A stretch of DNA of 64,000 nucleotides from Liolophura sinensis (GCF_032854445.1 NC_088297.1:20531127-20595126); one strand, 5' to 3'. Shown: positions 37,536 to 47,300, counted from the first letter of the stretch. Made by a program: numbers and translations. The notes: generated by a model from the letters alone, not told the origin.

Positions 37536-37611
37536 GCTTAAAAAATATAGTACTTGAAGCGAGGTGAGCTGTTTCCAGTGCTGATACAAACACTATAGCT
37601 AGCTGGAAGTT

Positions 37612-37682
37612 CACTTTAGCTCGACTGATAAAGTGCTGGATCCGAATCAGCACATCCGAGTTCAAATCCCGGTGTGGCTCAA
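37612..37682 (+). mobile_element. tRNA-like SINE head
   Basis: A-box TAGCTCGACTGATAAAG and B-box GAGTTCAAATCCCGG with tRNA-like spacing. The would-be anticodon stem TGCTG/CAGCA closes a 9-base loop rather than 7, so this is a tRNA-derived element, not a functional tRNA. Confidence 0.5.
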
Positions 37683-37916
37683 AAAGTATTCCCCTTTCCC
37701 AAATACATCTGAGTTACGAACGGCTCGATTACGTCATCGTGATGATTTATCAGGACCGGATAAGGAAAGGCAGCAGTAAAATGCACGTGTTCATGAGTGT
37801 AATATGTGTTCATGGCTGTATATTTATCGTGTTAAATTATATCTCTATGATATATGAACAGTTGCAATCAAAGCGCAACTGAGATACATCTTTTGATATC
37901 AACAGCTTATAGTGTA

Positions 37917-38061
37917 ACAGGCCATACGTGGGAAGGTCTGTCAGTAACCTGCAGATGGTCGTGGGTTTCCCCGGTTTCCTGCCACCATAATGCTGGCTGT
38001 CGTCGTGTAAGTGAAATATTCTTGAGTGCGGCGTAAAACACCAATCAAATAAATAAATATA
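37917..38061 (+). mobile_element. SINE-2 copy (5' truncated)
   Basis: CAGGCCATACGTGGGAAGGT, then GATGGTCGTGGGTTTCCCC and CACCATAATGCTGGCTGTCG, ending CAATCAAATAAATAAATA. Confidence 0.9.
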
Positions 38062-38430
38062 TTCTAGCATGGCACAAGGTTTGAATACCGATTTCACTCA
38101 TTCGACTGGAACATTCTTTGAGTCTTTTCAGCAGCATTGAAAACTGTTTCTCATTGCATGATTCCGTCCTATTTCCTTACTTTATACACTTTCTTTGTTC
38201 TTTGGTGGTTTGTGTTATACGTTGTTTTAGAAATTTACCTTGCGATTATTTACCTCGAACTTTCATTTTATATACAAAAAATAACAATTCAAACGAGTGA
38301 GGAAAAGCAATTTATTAGTTTTATACAGGTGAAATGTCAAGATTTCCTTCACTGACAAAAGTGATATCTCACTGCCACAAGCAATCACTCACTCGCTCAC
38401 TTACTCAAAATATAAACAATAAATAGAAAG

Positions 38431-38524
38431 CTGCAAAGTGAAAGTTGAATATCATAAATGTTTTTCTCGTGAAAGGTGCCTCTCACTTGAAAAATATTTA
38501 TGATATTCAGCCTTCACTCTGCAA
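38431..38524. other. near-perfect 94-nt hairpin
   Basis: Left arm CTGCAAAGTGAAAGTTGAAT, then ATCATAAATGTTTTTCTCGT, then GA pairs along about 42 bases with the right arm ending TTCACTCTGCAA, around a 10-base loop. Only a few mismatches and G-T pairs break the stem. Size and shape resemble a miRNA precursor, but a small palindromic MITE is equally possible. It is intergenic. Confidence 0.75.
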
Positions 38525-39876
38525 CATCTTCTTTTTATTTTTCAACAATTGATTGCGTATTTCCATGAGATAAAAAAACAGATGAAATGATGAAAAAAAA
38601 AATTCTAACATTTTGAAATACTAAGGGAGGCACAATTACATAAAATAATATATAAAAAAAATGGTCCAAAAATGTTAACATCAATACAGTAAATATACAC
38701 CAGGCAAATGCTGAGAATAAATACGAACACACTAAACACCGAATGCTAGGAACAGCCCATTCTATCATAGAGACACAAGGTTATCTATTCGAGTATATTA
38801 GGATAACGATAGCAGCCAATGAGATGTGGACGTACAATCATGTGACAAGAAGTGGCTGTCGTCTCAAAAGTAGAGTTTTCTTCATATCAACAAATAGTCT
38901 TAACTTTCCGTTGTGTTAAAGTTAACACATTTACGCTTATAGTATGGCGTTTAAACGTACATGTAGTCACGTAATACCTAAAATTTCTGGTTGCCATGGC
39001 AGTTATCTTCATGTAGCATACACAGCATGCGCTTTAATAGGTGTGTTTTGAGTTCGAACTTTTTTTGACACTTAAGAACTTGTCAAAAATTTTAGGAAAC
39101 TTTTGTTGACATTAAGGTATTGATCACCTGTACCACTGTAATCCAGAGACACAAATAACATTTCGTCCAGAGACACAAATAACCTTTCGTTTCTTCAGTA
39201 AGTTCTTAAGTTCACACATGTTCAGCACGTTCATGATTTCCCATTTTTTATCTACTCCAAATAACTTTTGGTGAAACTTTTTGTCCGGCGCCTATGACTA
39301 CATGACTTATTTGCCTTTCGCAATAAAACAGTTCAAACTCGAAACTGTCCTATTGTAAAGGGGTATCTGTTGCATGTTTAATCAGTAAATATCGCCCTCT
39401 CTTTAATAGGCTGAAAAGTTGTGCGCAAATTATGAGTTAACTCAAATTGTCAAATGATCAAATGATCAAAATAAGACGAGAGATTAGCTTATACACCAAA
39501 CTATCTGATCTTAGAACGAATAGATAATTATGGTTTAAGGCCACATCGGCAATATTTCAGCCATATCGTGGCGAAACTGTGTTTCAGGGCAACCGTATTA
39601 AAACTGGCTGAAACCTAAGTTAAAATTTAAATTCTCTAATGACCGAACTTGACATAACCATCATAATTATAAAGATCTTTCCACAGCATAAAGACTGAAT
39701 CCCAGTTAGAGGTGTGAGAGCTCCAAAACTCAAAATGTGTAAAAATATACCAAAAAATATCAAATTCACTTTAAAATACATTCTAAGGTTGCGTAATTTA
39801 TGGAAATCATCCCATGACTGCTCATGCTTAAGTTCTCCGCCTTGTTTCCCCTGCCAATCACCAGGTAGCTGAACGA

Positions 39877-39920
39877 TCACGGTAAGGAAGGCTTGAGATT
39901 CTCAAACAGCTTCTCAAACT
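39877..39920 (-). CDS. ankyrin/EF-hand gene, terminal exon
   Basis: Acceptor CATTGTTTTGCAG, phase 1. It supplies the position-12 glutamate of EF-hand 4, then FEKLFENLKPSLP and TGA. The amphipathic ending fits the last helix of a calmodulin-type domain. Confidence 0.85.
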
Positions 39921-42900
39921 CTGCAAAACAATGACATGGTATACAGAAAATTATTATCTACTTATTCATTTATTTATTTATTTATTTCATTGGTGTTATA
40001 GGCTACACCTTACTCAAGAATATTTCACATCTACGACGGCAGCCTATACCAGGTTGCTGACTGACCTTCCCACGCAGGGCTGGACAGCAACCGCACGTTT
40101 ATTTCATATATACGACTGCGGTCAGCATTATGACAGGAGGAAACCGGACAGAGTGCGGGGGAAACCCATGACCATCCACAGGTTGTTTTCCGGTTGTTGG
40201 TGACAGACTTTCCCATGTACAACCGGACAGGGACTCACTTATACGACAGCGACCAGCATTATGATGGAGGAAACCGGGCAGAGCCCGGGAGAAACCCACG
40301 ACCATCAGCAGTAGGCTATACAGAAAATGAATGTAATTCACTCACCAATACCCAGAGAAGCAATTAAAAGGTACATGTTATAGCCCCAGCACATTAAAAT
40401 GGCAAACGTCTGAAATGCCAGAACTATAAGAACAGCTGTCAACATTGAAATTCATCATTATAATGCCTTTCGTATTTAAAAAATTTGCAACTTAACTGTA
40501 AAGATTTTTTACAAATAAAAAAAATAAAAATGTGTCACTTTATTAGAGGCTGAACACACGAGTCTTCTTTGGCATTACCTGTCTTGTCGATTTGGCCGTC
40601 GCCATTGATGTCAGCTTCTCGTAACATTTCCGTGAGATCTTCATCATTGACGGTGACCCCAAGGTTTTTCATCACGCGAGTTATCTCCCCTCGATCGATA
40701 ATTCCGTTTCCGTCGGCGTCAAATATGTCGAACAGGATGCCGGGAAGGTCGGAGGAGGGTGCGCTGAGATCTGTTTCATTGCGGTTGATAAGTTCCAAAA
40801 ACTCCTCGTAGTCCACCACTCCGTTCTCTAAAATTAAAACCACAAGAAAAAGTGAAAATAAATCATCTGCTAGTATACCGGTAGCATGTAAAGTCATTAT
40901 ACAGGGTGTCACAGAAGTCGTGCACCATCCTGATTTTCAATTTTTTTCTGTGTTTCAGATTTAATACTGATTTTGAATTCTTTTTCTCTCTTTCAGAGTT
41001 AATTATAGCTAATTAACTAACAGTACAAGAAAGAGCTGAATTGGTCTTTATGTTTGGAAAGATGGGGCAACACACCGATCTGTAGCTCAAGCATTCAACC
41101 TCAACATGGATGGTTCGCGACTTCTTGGACACCCTGTACATAGAACTATATGTAACAGACCACAGTTTATAGCTATTAGTCTAACAATAACGTTACAATC
41201 TAGCCTAGTGATGTAAACCATGACGCCACACAAATACAACTGCTCTTGCAGTAATGGCCGACAGTCTCAAGTGTTGTTATCAATGACTGAACCTCTATCA
41301 TTATTACACTATGTCCTTAACTATTTGGTTAGCTTGCCAAAAGGCTGTGGTTTACTAGTTACCCCATATTCCAGATTACTTCACCAACAAAATGACCGTA
41401 ATAATATACACCTAAGTAAGAAATGCATGGCCTTAAACAATAAATAGATAAACAAATAAATAGATAAATAAATAAATGGTTTTCAGGAGGTCCGCCCTGC
41501 CCCCACTCATAATCCTGGCCCCCGTCGTGTAAGTTAATTACTCTTGAGTTCGGAGTAAGAGGCCAGTGAAATAAATACTTGAATGTATTACTAAGTGTTG
41601 CTTCTTAACCTTTGTTTGGACATGCAAAGGCCATAAATCTATATGAAATAATCCAACATTCGTGTACGGAGCCAATGATCAAGTAACCAATTTTCAAAAC
41701 AGTACTGGCGATAAATTCACAAACATCAAGTAAAACAAATGATTACAAAATTTCAATATTGTTTATGAAAGTTCATTAGAAAACCTTAGAAACTCTCTTA
41801 GAAGAAAGACCTTAGAAATGGCGTACCATTAACATCCACAGCACGCACCATGGCTTCGATCTCCGCAGGGGTTGCCGGGATTTTCAAGAACTGAATCACT
41901 TCCGTTAGCTCCGCCATAGAGATTTTCCCATCTTTTGATCGGTCAAATAGTGCAAAGATTTCGTCAATTGCAGGAGACAAGACTGGAAATTATCAAAAAC
42001 GTTTTGTGTCAGATTGGAGTGAGAAATGGTGCATGAATGTGTATGTGTATAACGGAAACAGAGCACGTGGATATTAAAACAATTATGAAAGGATTCTGCA
42101 CAAAAACAACCTATATCGACAAATATTAAGCACTCACGGTTAACAAGGGTTCATCCTTTTCTTTTTTTGCGCTGTTTTCCATGGACAGTTGAAAACAAAA
42201 GTTGTAGATCTATACCTAATCTATTTATTTATTTATTTATTTTATGTTTTTCGCCGGGTAGGCCTACATAAGAATAGTTCAATATGACCGCGACCAGCAT
42301 TATGTTGGGAGCAAACCGAGCAGAGCATGGGGAAACCAACAACCACCCGCAGATTGCTGCTAGACCTTCCCACGTACGACCGGAGAGGAAGCCAGCATGA
42401 ACAGGACTTGAACACACAGCAATCGCTTTTGTGTCATTGCGCCGTGCTGGCTGGCACGCTTACGACTAAGCCACGGAGGCCTCCCTTTACTTAAAAATAC
42501 GCAGAAAGGTTTTTATCCACTAACTCAAATTTGTTAGACCAGTGCACCACTAGTTTGATATTTCGGTACCTGGCGTGGGCCTGTAAGTAGTTCAGTGTTT
42601 CTCGCCTCCAGAAGCTGATTGCTTAGGAATTGTAATGAAATTTAAAATTTAGTCAGGAGATGTGGGATCAAACCCGGGTCATATCATACCAAAAACTTTA
42701 TAAAATGCTATATATGTAGTCGTTGCCGCCTTGCTCGATGCCCAATACCAAGGGGTTAGGGCAAAGAAACAGTACTGGTTGGCTCGGTGTCAGTGTACTG
42801 TGAATGGGTGGAGTGTCATGTCTGGTGTCTTCATCATGATAGTTCAGTGTCGGCAGCATTTTGACGGCATGGACTCCCCCTGCTGCAAGAACACGTAGTA

Positions 42901-45900
42901 TTTTCACCTTCCTAAGATTCCTCGTCGTCAGATGACTGAAAAATTGATAAGTTCGAGGTGTTTACGCTACTCTATAATACAAAAACTCACACTTCTGACA
43001 CCATACTGTCACCTAATCTGCTGATAACAACCAGTCAGCCAGCCAGCAACCTAGTCTGCACCACTCTACAGTCCGGATTTTACTTTCACAATCCTGCAAA
43101 AATAGTATATCCTCGTATACTCACAGCAGTTGGCACCACACGTTCCTGCTGCTTGAGTAGCCCTATGTTGTGTGAAGGCCCTTCCGTACTTTCTCTTCAA
43201 GTCAGGAGGAGGTTTGCTGCTGCACATCGAGTGGTAACTTCCGGTGTAGCTGGACTGACCAATGGACTGATAGCTTTCTAGACTGGCCAATGACATTGTT
43301 TCCATTCTAACCTCGTTAATCTTTGGATGGACCTGCGTGGCAGCAGTTATGTGAAAACATTTAATTATTGGAACATTAGTGTACACGCATACTCAATTTT
43401 CCAAATAATCGAGAGTGCACATCTTAGGACACCTTGATATGCACACACAAAAAGTGTGATCTACATTGGATGAACGGTTGTAGAGAAAATCAAAAGACAG
43501 ACATACAGAGATTCCTCCCTTTACAACTAGATGACAAGAACACAGGTGAATGTCACGTTTCCTAAGAAAATCAATGGGATAAACAAAATAAGCGTTCCGA
43601 GGAATTATCACCAACATCAATCAATCAGTCAATCAAATATGAGTAATGGTAATTGAAGAAGAAATATACCTTCAGTAGTTCAAATATTCTTGCGACTCTG
43701 TCAAATCCTGACTGAGAAGCGTAATGTATGGACAACCAGCCATCTTTGTCCCGTTGTCCCTGGTCAGCCCCATGTTTCTGAAGAACTTGCACCATGTCCT
43801 TCCGGTCCAGCGCTGTAGCGATATGCAGTGGGGTAAGACCGTGTCTGTACGTGGCACAGTTCACATCTGAATCACAGTCCAGAATGGTTTGGAGCGCAGC
43901 CATGTTGCCGTCATAGACCGCCAGGTGGAGCGGCGTAAGCCCGTGGTAAGTTCTAGCACTGACATCGTGCCCAGAGTTCACAAGGTCATGGATAAGTTTG
44001 TCGTATTCTGTGAAATATGTCAGAGAAGGTCCCACTACTCTAGACAACGGGGTTATATTTTCGCTCTTTTCGTCTAAGAGGTTTGTTTGTTTGCAAACTA
44101 GTATGTAGACAAATGATAAACGGATTAAAGTGAAAAGGCAAAAGTCAAGCCATGAATTTACGAAAAGTGTTTAAAATTGCTTTTCTAGAGTATGTTGATA
44201 GGTGGCCTATCAACAAGGTTATACGTCCCTTGCTGACGTCAACCATTTACCCCACAGTGGGGCTAGAAAATAACTGCCATAATAGTTTCCAGGTATTAGT
44301 CAGCCTGTAGTATTCTTTTAATTATATAGCTATAAATGTGGTCCAGTGAAATCAGTCGGATCGTACTACGTGACCGCGCTGTACTTGGAGCGATATTGGA
44401 GAGCCGTAGTTTTTACATGCTAAAAGCATTGGACCGGGTTGGGGGTGGGGCTCTGCTATGTTTATCGTTTGCTTTCAGCCTTTCTGTAGACACTGACGAG
44501 GAAATGTGGACGCGGGACTAAATTTCATTATTAGCTGATTTCCAAATTCCGCCAAATACTAAAAGTGACCTAGGAATATATAAGCGCTGGAGTGAATTAC
44601 CCGCCGAGAACAGAGATCGAAAAACTTCCTCTAGAGCGGCTGAATCTGTCCGTGTATCTTCGATCGTTATTTTGCGCGAGTTTTAAGTCCTTTGCCAGGT
44701 TCAGCTATATAATAAATAGGTCATTGTGAAGTGTTTTGTACATCATGGAGTGGTGTGGTACTCCTTTATATCGTGTTGGAGATTAGCACTGGACTCGACG
44801 ACCTGTCTTGTCCAATACAGATTTTCAGTACAACATGGACTCGTACAATACCACGCCATGATGTACCAAACACTTCAAAATAACCTAATAATATTTACAC
44901 TTCATTACACCAAATCCATTGAAATAAATGATCATAAGATTACTGTCATCGATGAGAAATAATTAAGGCTACAATCTTATTACTATGTATATGTTTGCCT
45001 ATGTTATTTATTTGTATATATTTATTCTAGTAGCAACCGTTTACCTAAGTTGAAAGTCTGGACCCACTTTCACAAAGCTGCGTTCTTCAGATTTTCGTTA
45101 CAGTAACATTTCTCGTGAATGACGTCGCCTTTTGACGCTATCACCTAAACAACGTCTTGCTCGAAAAAAGTTCCGAGAAATGTGACTTACGAAGTTTTTG
45201 TGAAAGTGATTTCTGGTCCCAATTTAAAACTTACGTCACACCACTGTTTCACGAACTCGTACAGTATGTACCTATGCTTTACTATGTGCAATATAGCAAA
45301 AATACATAACTTGCAAAATAAGATTTACGACTTGACGCTTGTTCGTAAATGATGTCTTGGAAACAATTATTTTAATCCAAAAACGCTTAGCTACAGACGG
45401 CAACCTAAGCGCGTTTCATGAAACTGGCCCCTGGCCAATTCGTCAGCGCACCACTATTTTCATGTAAGAAAGGAAAAAAACACAAAAAAGTAAGCCTGAG
45501 ATCCGGTCTGGCCCACGAGCAGAAGAATGATAAATATAGACATTCCTGTAAGCAGAATTTCACGAATTTCATCCTTTTAAAAGATTTTTTTCCCCAAAGA
45601 TGCCTTATTATGAGTAGATAGTTTCCATCGGTAGAAGAGGTGCCAAGAAATAAAAGATACAAACCTTGGATATGTCTTTTCGGTGAAATATCTCCAAAAG
45701 AGCCTGGAGAAGAGGTGGAAAAGCGGTCGCTATCTGAACTGTGGAATCTGGAGACAGATGGAAATATGAAGAAATAAAACAACTGTATATAATATTCATG
45801 TCTTTATTTGACTGATGTTTTACACCGAGTTAAGCCAGCATTATCGGGGAAGGCTCCTGCGTCAATTGTTCTGATCTAATAGACTTGCCATTTGGCATCG

Positions 45901-46573
45901 GCTTAAAGATGGAGAAAACATAAAAATGACATATGGTTCAGATGAAAGAGTGCGAAAAGCTATTCGTAAATGTGGTCTTTAAGAGTTTTCTTAAGGAGAA
46001 AAAAAGACACCTGAAAATAACTTTCGTATGGTGAGTATTTGGGTCCAACTTTTGGTATTATAGTCTTGTTTAATAATGTCAGTAAAGAGGGTGTAACACA
46101 GGCTTAATAAATATTTTTGAACTGGAATTTGTTCTTTCAGCTAACAAATCTATTAAACCTCAATTTGGATCATATTTATATTTTAATATGTTCATAAATA
46201 TAATCATAATTTAGGTTAAATGCACATGTTTCGATATAAACAACAAATTTAATAATTTATTAGACAAGCATCACATCTTTATTTAGAACACTGTTATACA
46301 ACTACGATAAATACCAAAAGTTGTCCCAAATACCTACCATACAAAATATATTTCAAATACCCTTTTTCTCTTGAAAAAAAATCCCCAAAAATATGAAAGA
46401 TCATATTTGCAAATAAGTTTTGACGCTCTTTCATCTGACTTTTTTGGCATCATTTTTATGCTTTCTTCTCCTTTCAAGTCTGACCGACATCCAAACTTAC
46501 CGTAAATAAAATTGATGTTGTATTCTTTTTGGAATGTTGCACCACTATCCGGCCCACAAGCTGGTGACGTCAT
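39877..46573 (-). CDS. ankyrin-repeat / calmodulin-like (four EF-hand) fusion protein
   Basis: Secure exons in transcript order: 44007-43670 (ankyrin repeats), 43332-43125 (linker), 41982-41827 (EF1 and start of EF2), 40827-40579 (EF2-EF4), 39920-39877 (end, TGA). All are GT-AG and consecutive phases agree (0, 1, 1, 1). Two earlier exons, 46573-46501 (start) and 45747-45665, fit each other but leave one phase gap before 44007, so a small exon may be missing. EF loops are DRSKDGKISMAE, DVNENGVVDYEE, DADGNGIIDRGE and DINGDGQIDKTE, all with canonical Ca2+ ligands. Ankyrin repeats mediate protein contacts, so a calcium-switched scaffold is a fair inference. ANKEF1 also combines ankyrin repeats and an EF-hand, but with a different arrangement as I know it. 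The gene is convergent with the calmodulin-like paralogue and shares its intron positions. Confidence 0.72.
39966..40324 (-). mobile_element. SINE-2 cluster (partial copies in tandem or nested)
   Basis: Three successive reverse-complement SINE-2 segments: each repeats a TTTCA(C)ATCTACGAC- or ACTTATACGACAGCGACCAG-type core, GGAGGAAACCGGACAGAG and AACCCATGACCATCCACAGG. Suggests insertion into, or duplication of, an older copy. Lies in the last intron of the ankyrin/EF-hand gene. Confidence 0.85.
40579..40827 (-). CDS. ankyrin/EF-hand gene, exon for EF-hands 2 (end), 3 and 4
   Basis: Acceptor AATTTTAG, donor ACAG/GTAATGCC; phase 1 on both sides, 83 codons counting the split one. It starts ENGVVDYEEFLELI, carries EF-hand 3 (DADGNGIIDRGE) and ends in EF-hand 4 (DINGDGQIDKT). 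It aligns from end to end with exon 4 of the plus-strand calmodulin-like gene, with near-identical length and boundaries. Confidence 0.93.
40902..41136 (+). mobile_element. deleted Tc1/mariner-type element
   Basis: Terminal inverted repeats CAGGGTGTCACAGAAGTCG (left) and CGCGACTTCTTGGACACCCTG (right) flanked by TA on both sides (40900-40901 and 41137-41138), the target duplication of the IS630-Tc1-mariner superfamily. The interior keeps a plus-strand transposase N-terminal remnant (KERAELVFMFGKMGQHTD, then a stop). At 235 bp it is non-autonomous. It lies in the intron just upstream (in transcript sense) of the EF2-4 exon. Confidence 0.8.
41484..41575 (+). mobile_element. diverged SINE-2 3' fragment
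   Basis: CCACTCATAATCCTGGCCCC, then GTCGTGTAAGTTAATTACTC and TTGAGTTCGGAGTAAGAGGC: recognisable but aged tail. Confidence 0.7.
41827..41982 (-). CDS. ankyrin/EF-hand gene, exon for EF-hand 1 and start of EF-hand 2
   Basis: Acceptor GATAATTTCCAG, donor AATG/GTACGCC; phase 1 on both sides, 51 whole codons. Encodes LSPAIDEIFALFDRSKDGKI (EF1), its F helix, and EF2 up to AVDVN. It corresponds to exon 3 of the plus-strand gene (47 codons), with the same phase and the same split in the second loop. Confidence 0.93.
42220..42483 (-). mobile_element. full-length SINE-2 copy
   Basis: Reverse complement: tail TATTTATTTATTTATTT at left, core GACCAGCATTATGTTGGGAG, and the tRNA-like head at right with B-box complement GGACTTGAACACAC and A-box complement GACTAAGCCACGGAGGCC. 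Lies in the linker-to-EF intron of the ankyrin/EF-hand gene. Confidence 0.92.
42712..42957 (+). mobile_element. SINE-3 copy (shares SINE-1 tail)
   Basis: ACTGGTTGGCTCGGTGTCAG, then GGGTGGAGTGTCATGTCTGG, TGTCTTCATCATGATAGTTC and GCAGCATTTTGACGGCATGG, ending in the SINE-1-like tail TCCTCGTCGTCAGATGACTG, then AAAAATTGATAAG. Related copies are at 47172, 57186 and 61100. Confidence 0.75.
43125..43332 (-). CDS. ankyrin/EF-hand gene, linker exon
   Basis: Acceptor CTGCCACGCAG, donor GCT/GTGAGTATAC; phase 0 in and phase 1 out. Encodes 69 residues without a known domain: VHPKINEVRMETM, a Ser/Tyr-rich part (SLASLESYQSIGQSSYTGSY), then a basic part (PPPDLKRKYGRAF). It occupies the same place and has the same phases as exon 2 of the plus-strand gene, and SLASLESYQS resembles SVSDIESFNS there. 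Confidence 0.8.
43670..44007 (-). CDS. ankyrin/EF-hand gene, ankyrin-repeat exon
   Basis: Acceptor GACATATTTCACAG, donor CTGAAG/GTATATTTC; phase 1 in and phase 0 out, 112 whole codons. It opens with the end of one repeat (YDKLIHDLVNSGHDVS), followed by repeats with the signature GLTPLHLAVYDGN, then GLTPLHIATALDRKDMVQVL, and a weaker third (DGWLSIHYASQSGFDRVARI). The TPLH motif and GADQ/SDVN loops make the ankyrin call firm. Three and a half repeats are few for a stable domain, so more are likely encoded upstream. Confidence 0.93.
44728..44876. other. inverted repeat with 34-bp arms
   Basis: GAAGTGTTTTGTACATCATG, then GAGTGGTGTGGTAC (44728-44761) is the near reverse complement of GTACAATACCACGCCATGAT, then GTACCAAACACTTC (44843-44876), with an 81-bp spacer. 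It lies in an intron of the ankyrin/EF-hand gene and may be a MITE remnant. Confidence 0.8.
45059..45432. mobile_element. MITE-like palindromic element
   Basis: The left end TCTGGACCCACTTTCACAAA and right end (reverse complement of CGTTTCATGAAACTGGCCCC) are inverted relatives. Internal blocks repeat the CACTTTCACAAA/TTTCACGAA motif seen also in the 31974-32177 element, so both belong to one family or superfamily. Confidence 0.5.
45665..45747 (-). CDS. ankyrin/EF-hand gene, candidate exon 2
   Basis: Acceptor CATCTGTCTCCAG, donor CCAAG/GTTTGTATC. Read in phase 1 after the start exon it gives DSTVQIATAFPPLLQALLEI and then FHRKDISK, a helical stretch plausible before an ankyrin domain, but it then ends in phase 0 while the exon at 44007 needs phase 1. 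Read in another frame (SDSDRFSTSSPGSFGDISPK) the exit phase fits but the entry does not. The splice sites look real; the joining is unresolved. Confidence 0.45.
45795..45850 (-). mobile_element. SINE-2 3' fragment
   Basis: TCTTTATTTGACTGATGTTT, then TACACCGAGTTAAGCCAGCA: diverged tail in reverse orientation. Confidence 0.6.
46501..46573 (-). CDS. ankyrin/EF-hand gene, candidate first coding exon
   Basis: ATG with A at -3, in-frame TGA upstream in the same exon, and a good donor TTTACG/GTAAGTTTGG in phase 1. Encodes MTSPACGPDSGATFQKEYNI and then NFIY. The exon probably extends 5' to 46662, where an acceptor (GTTCATTTCAG) could join an upstream non-coding exon. No domain is visible; assignment to this gene rests on strand, spacing and phase agreement with the next candidate exon. 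Confidence 0.4.
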
Positions 46574-47171
46574 ATTCCAGCTGCTGATTTCGTGAGGTCA
46601 TAAATCCACTCGGCCTCCTGGAGTCCAGTGAAACGGAGAAGTTTTAAGGGATGGCAGCTGATCTGAAATGAACAACACATTTGTTGAACTTGTTGGTGTG
46701 CAGTCTTTGGTGTTAAGCCTTGACGTCACAGAAAAACAAAGACAAAGCTTCGTCGTTGGCCAGAGGTCCTGTGCCGGCATCACGAAGCGCTCGTACCTTT
46801 CCGTGCAACTACCACTGACAACCATTGCAACCAACACTGTAGGCATCACCATGGCACTTTAAGATTTAGACTTCCTGTATATAACGCACATCCTATTGAG
46901 GTAAATTAACTGAGATCAACGAAACTCAGATTTAGGCTTCGAATCGTCAGCCACACATTTTACTCTGCTCACTCACTTCAACAAGTGAATGGGCAGAGTA
47001 TAAATAGAACCCCCCCCCCCCGGCACATTTTTAAGTGGTTAGCTAATTTACGCATATATGTAACGCCGTTTGTGTATATTTAGACATATTCCTCTCTGAA
47101 AACAGAAATAGCTATAGGCTATGTAGGGAGTTATATTCACACATAGTCATTTTGATGTTTGTTTACTGTAC

Positions 47172-47300
47172 CATTGGTTGGCCCGGTGTCAGTGTAATGT
47201 GAGTGGGTGGAGTGTCATGTCTGGTGTCTTTAACATGATACTTCAGTGGCGGCAGCATTTTGACGGCATGGACTCGCCTATCGGTACGACGTGTATACGC
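47172..47300 (+). mobile_element. SINE-3 fragment
   Basis: ATTGGTTGGCCCGGTGTCAG, then GTGGGTGGAGTGTCATGTCT and GCAGCATTTTGACGGCATGG; lacks the tail present in the 42.9-kb copy. Confidence 0.75.

Larger units (their letters stand above)
34221..39876. other. space between two convergent genes
   Basis: About 5.7 kb separating the 3' ends of the two EF-hand genes. It holds the 3' UTRs (extent unknown), SINE-2 copies, a tRNA-like SINE head, a 63-bp VNTR and a long hairpin (38431-38524). No additional gene is supportable. Confidence 0.6.

Noticed and set aside
37612-37682. Possible tRNA gene
   Set aside because: A- and B-boxes are present, but the anticodon loop would be nine bases and no proper acceptor stem is visible; kept as a tRNA-derived SINE head.
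35500-39350. Apparent relation between 35515-35840 and 38980-39330 (CCATGACAACC, GCATGCGC and GTTGACATT strings)
   Set aside because: The shared strings are short and in inconsistent orientation; I could not align them as a duplication by eye.
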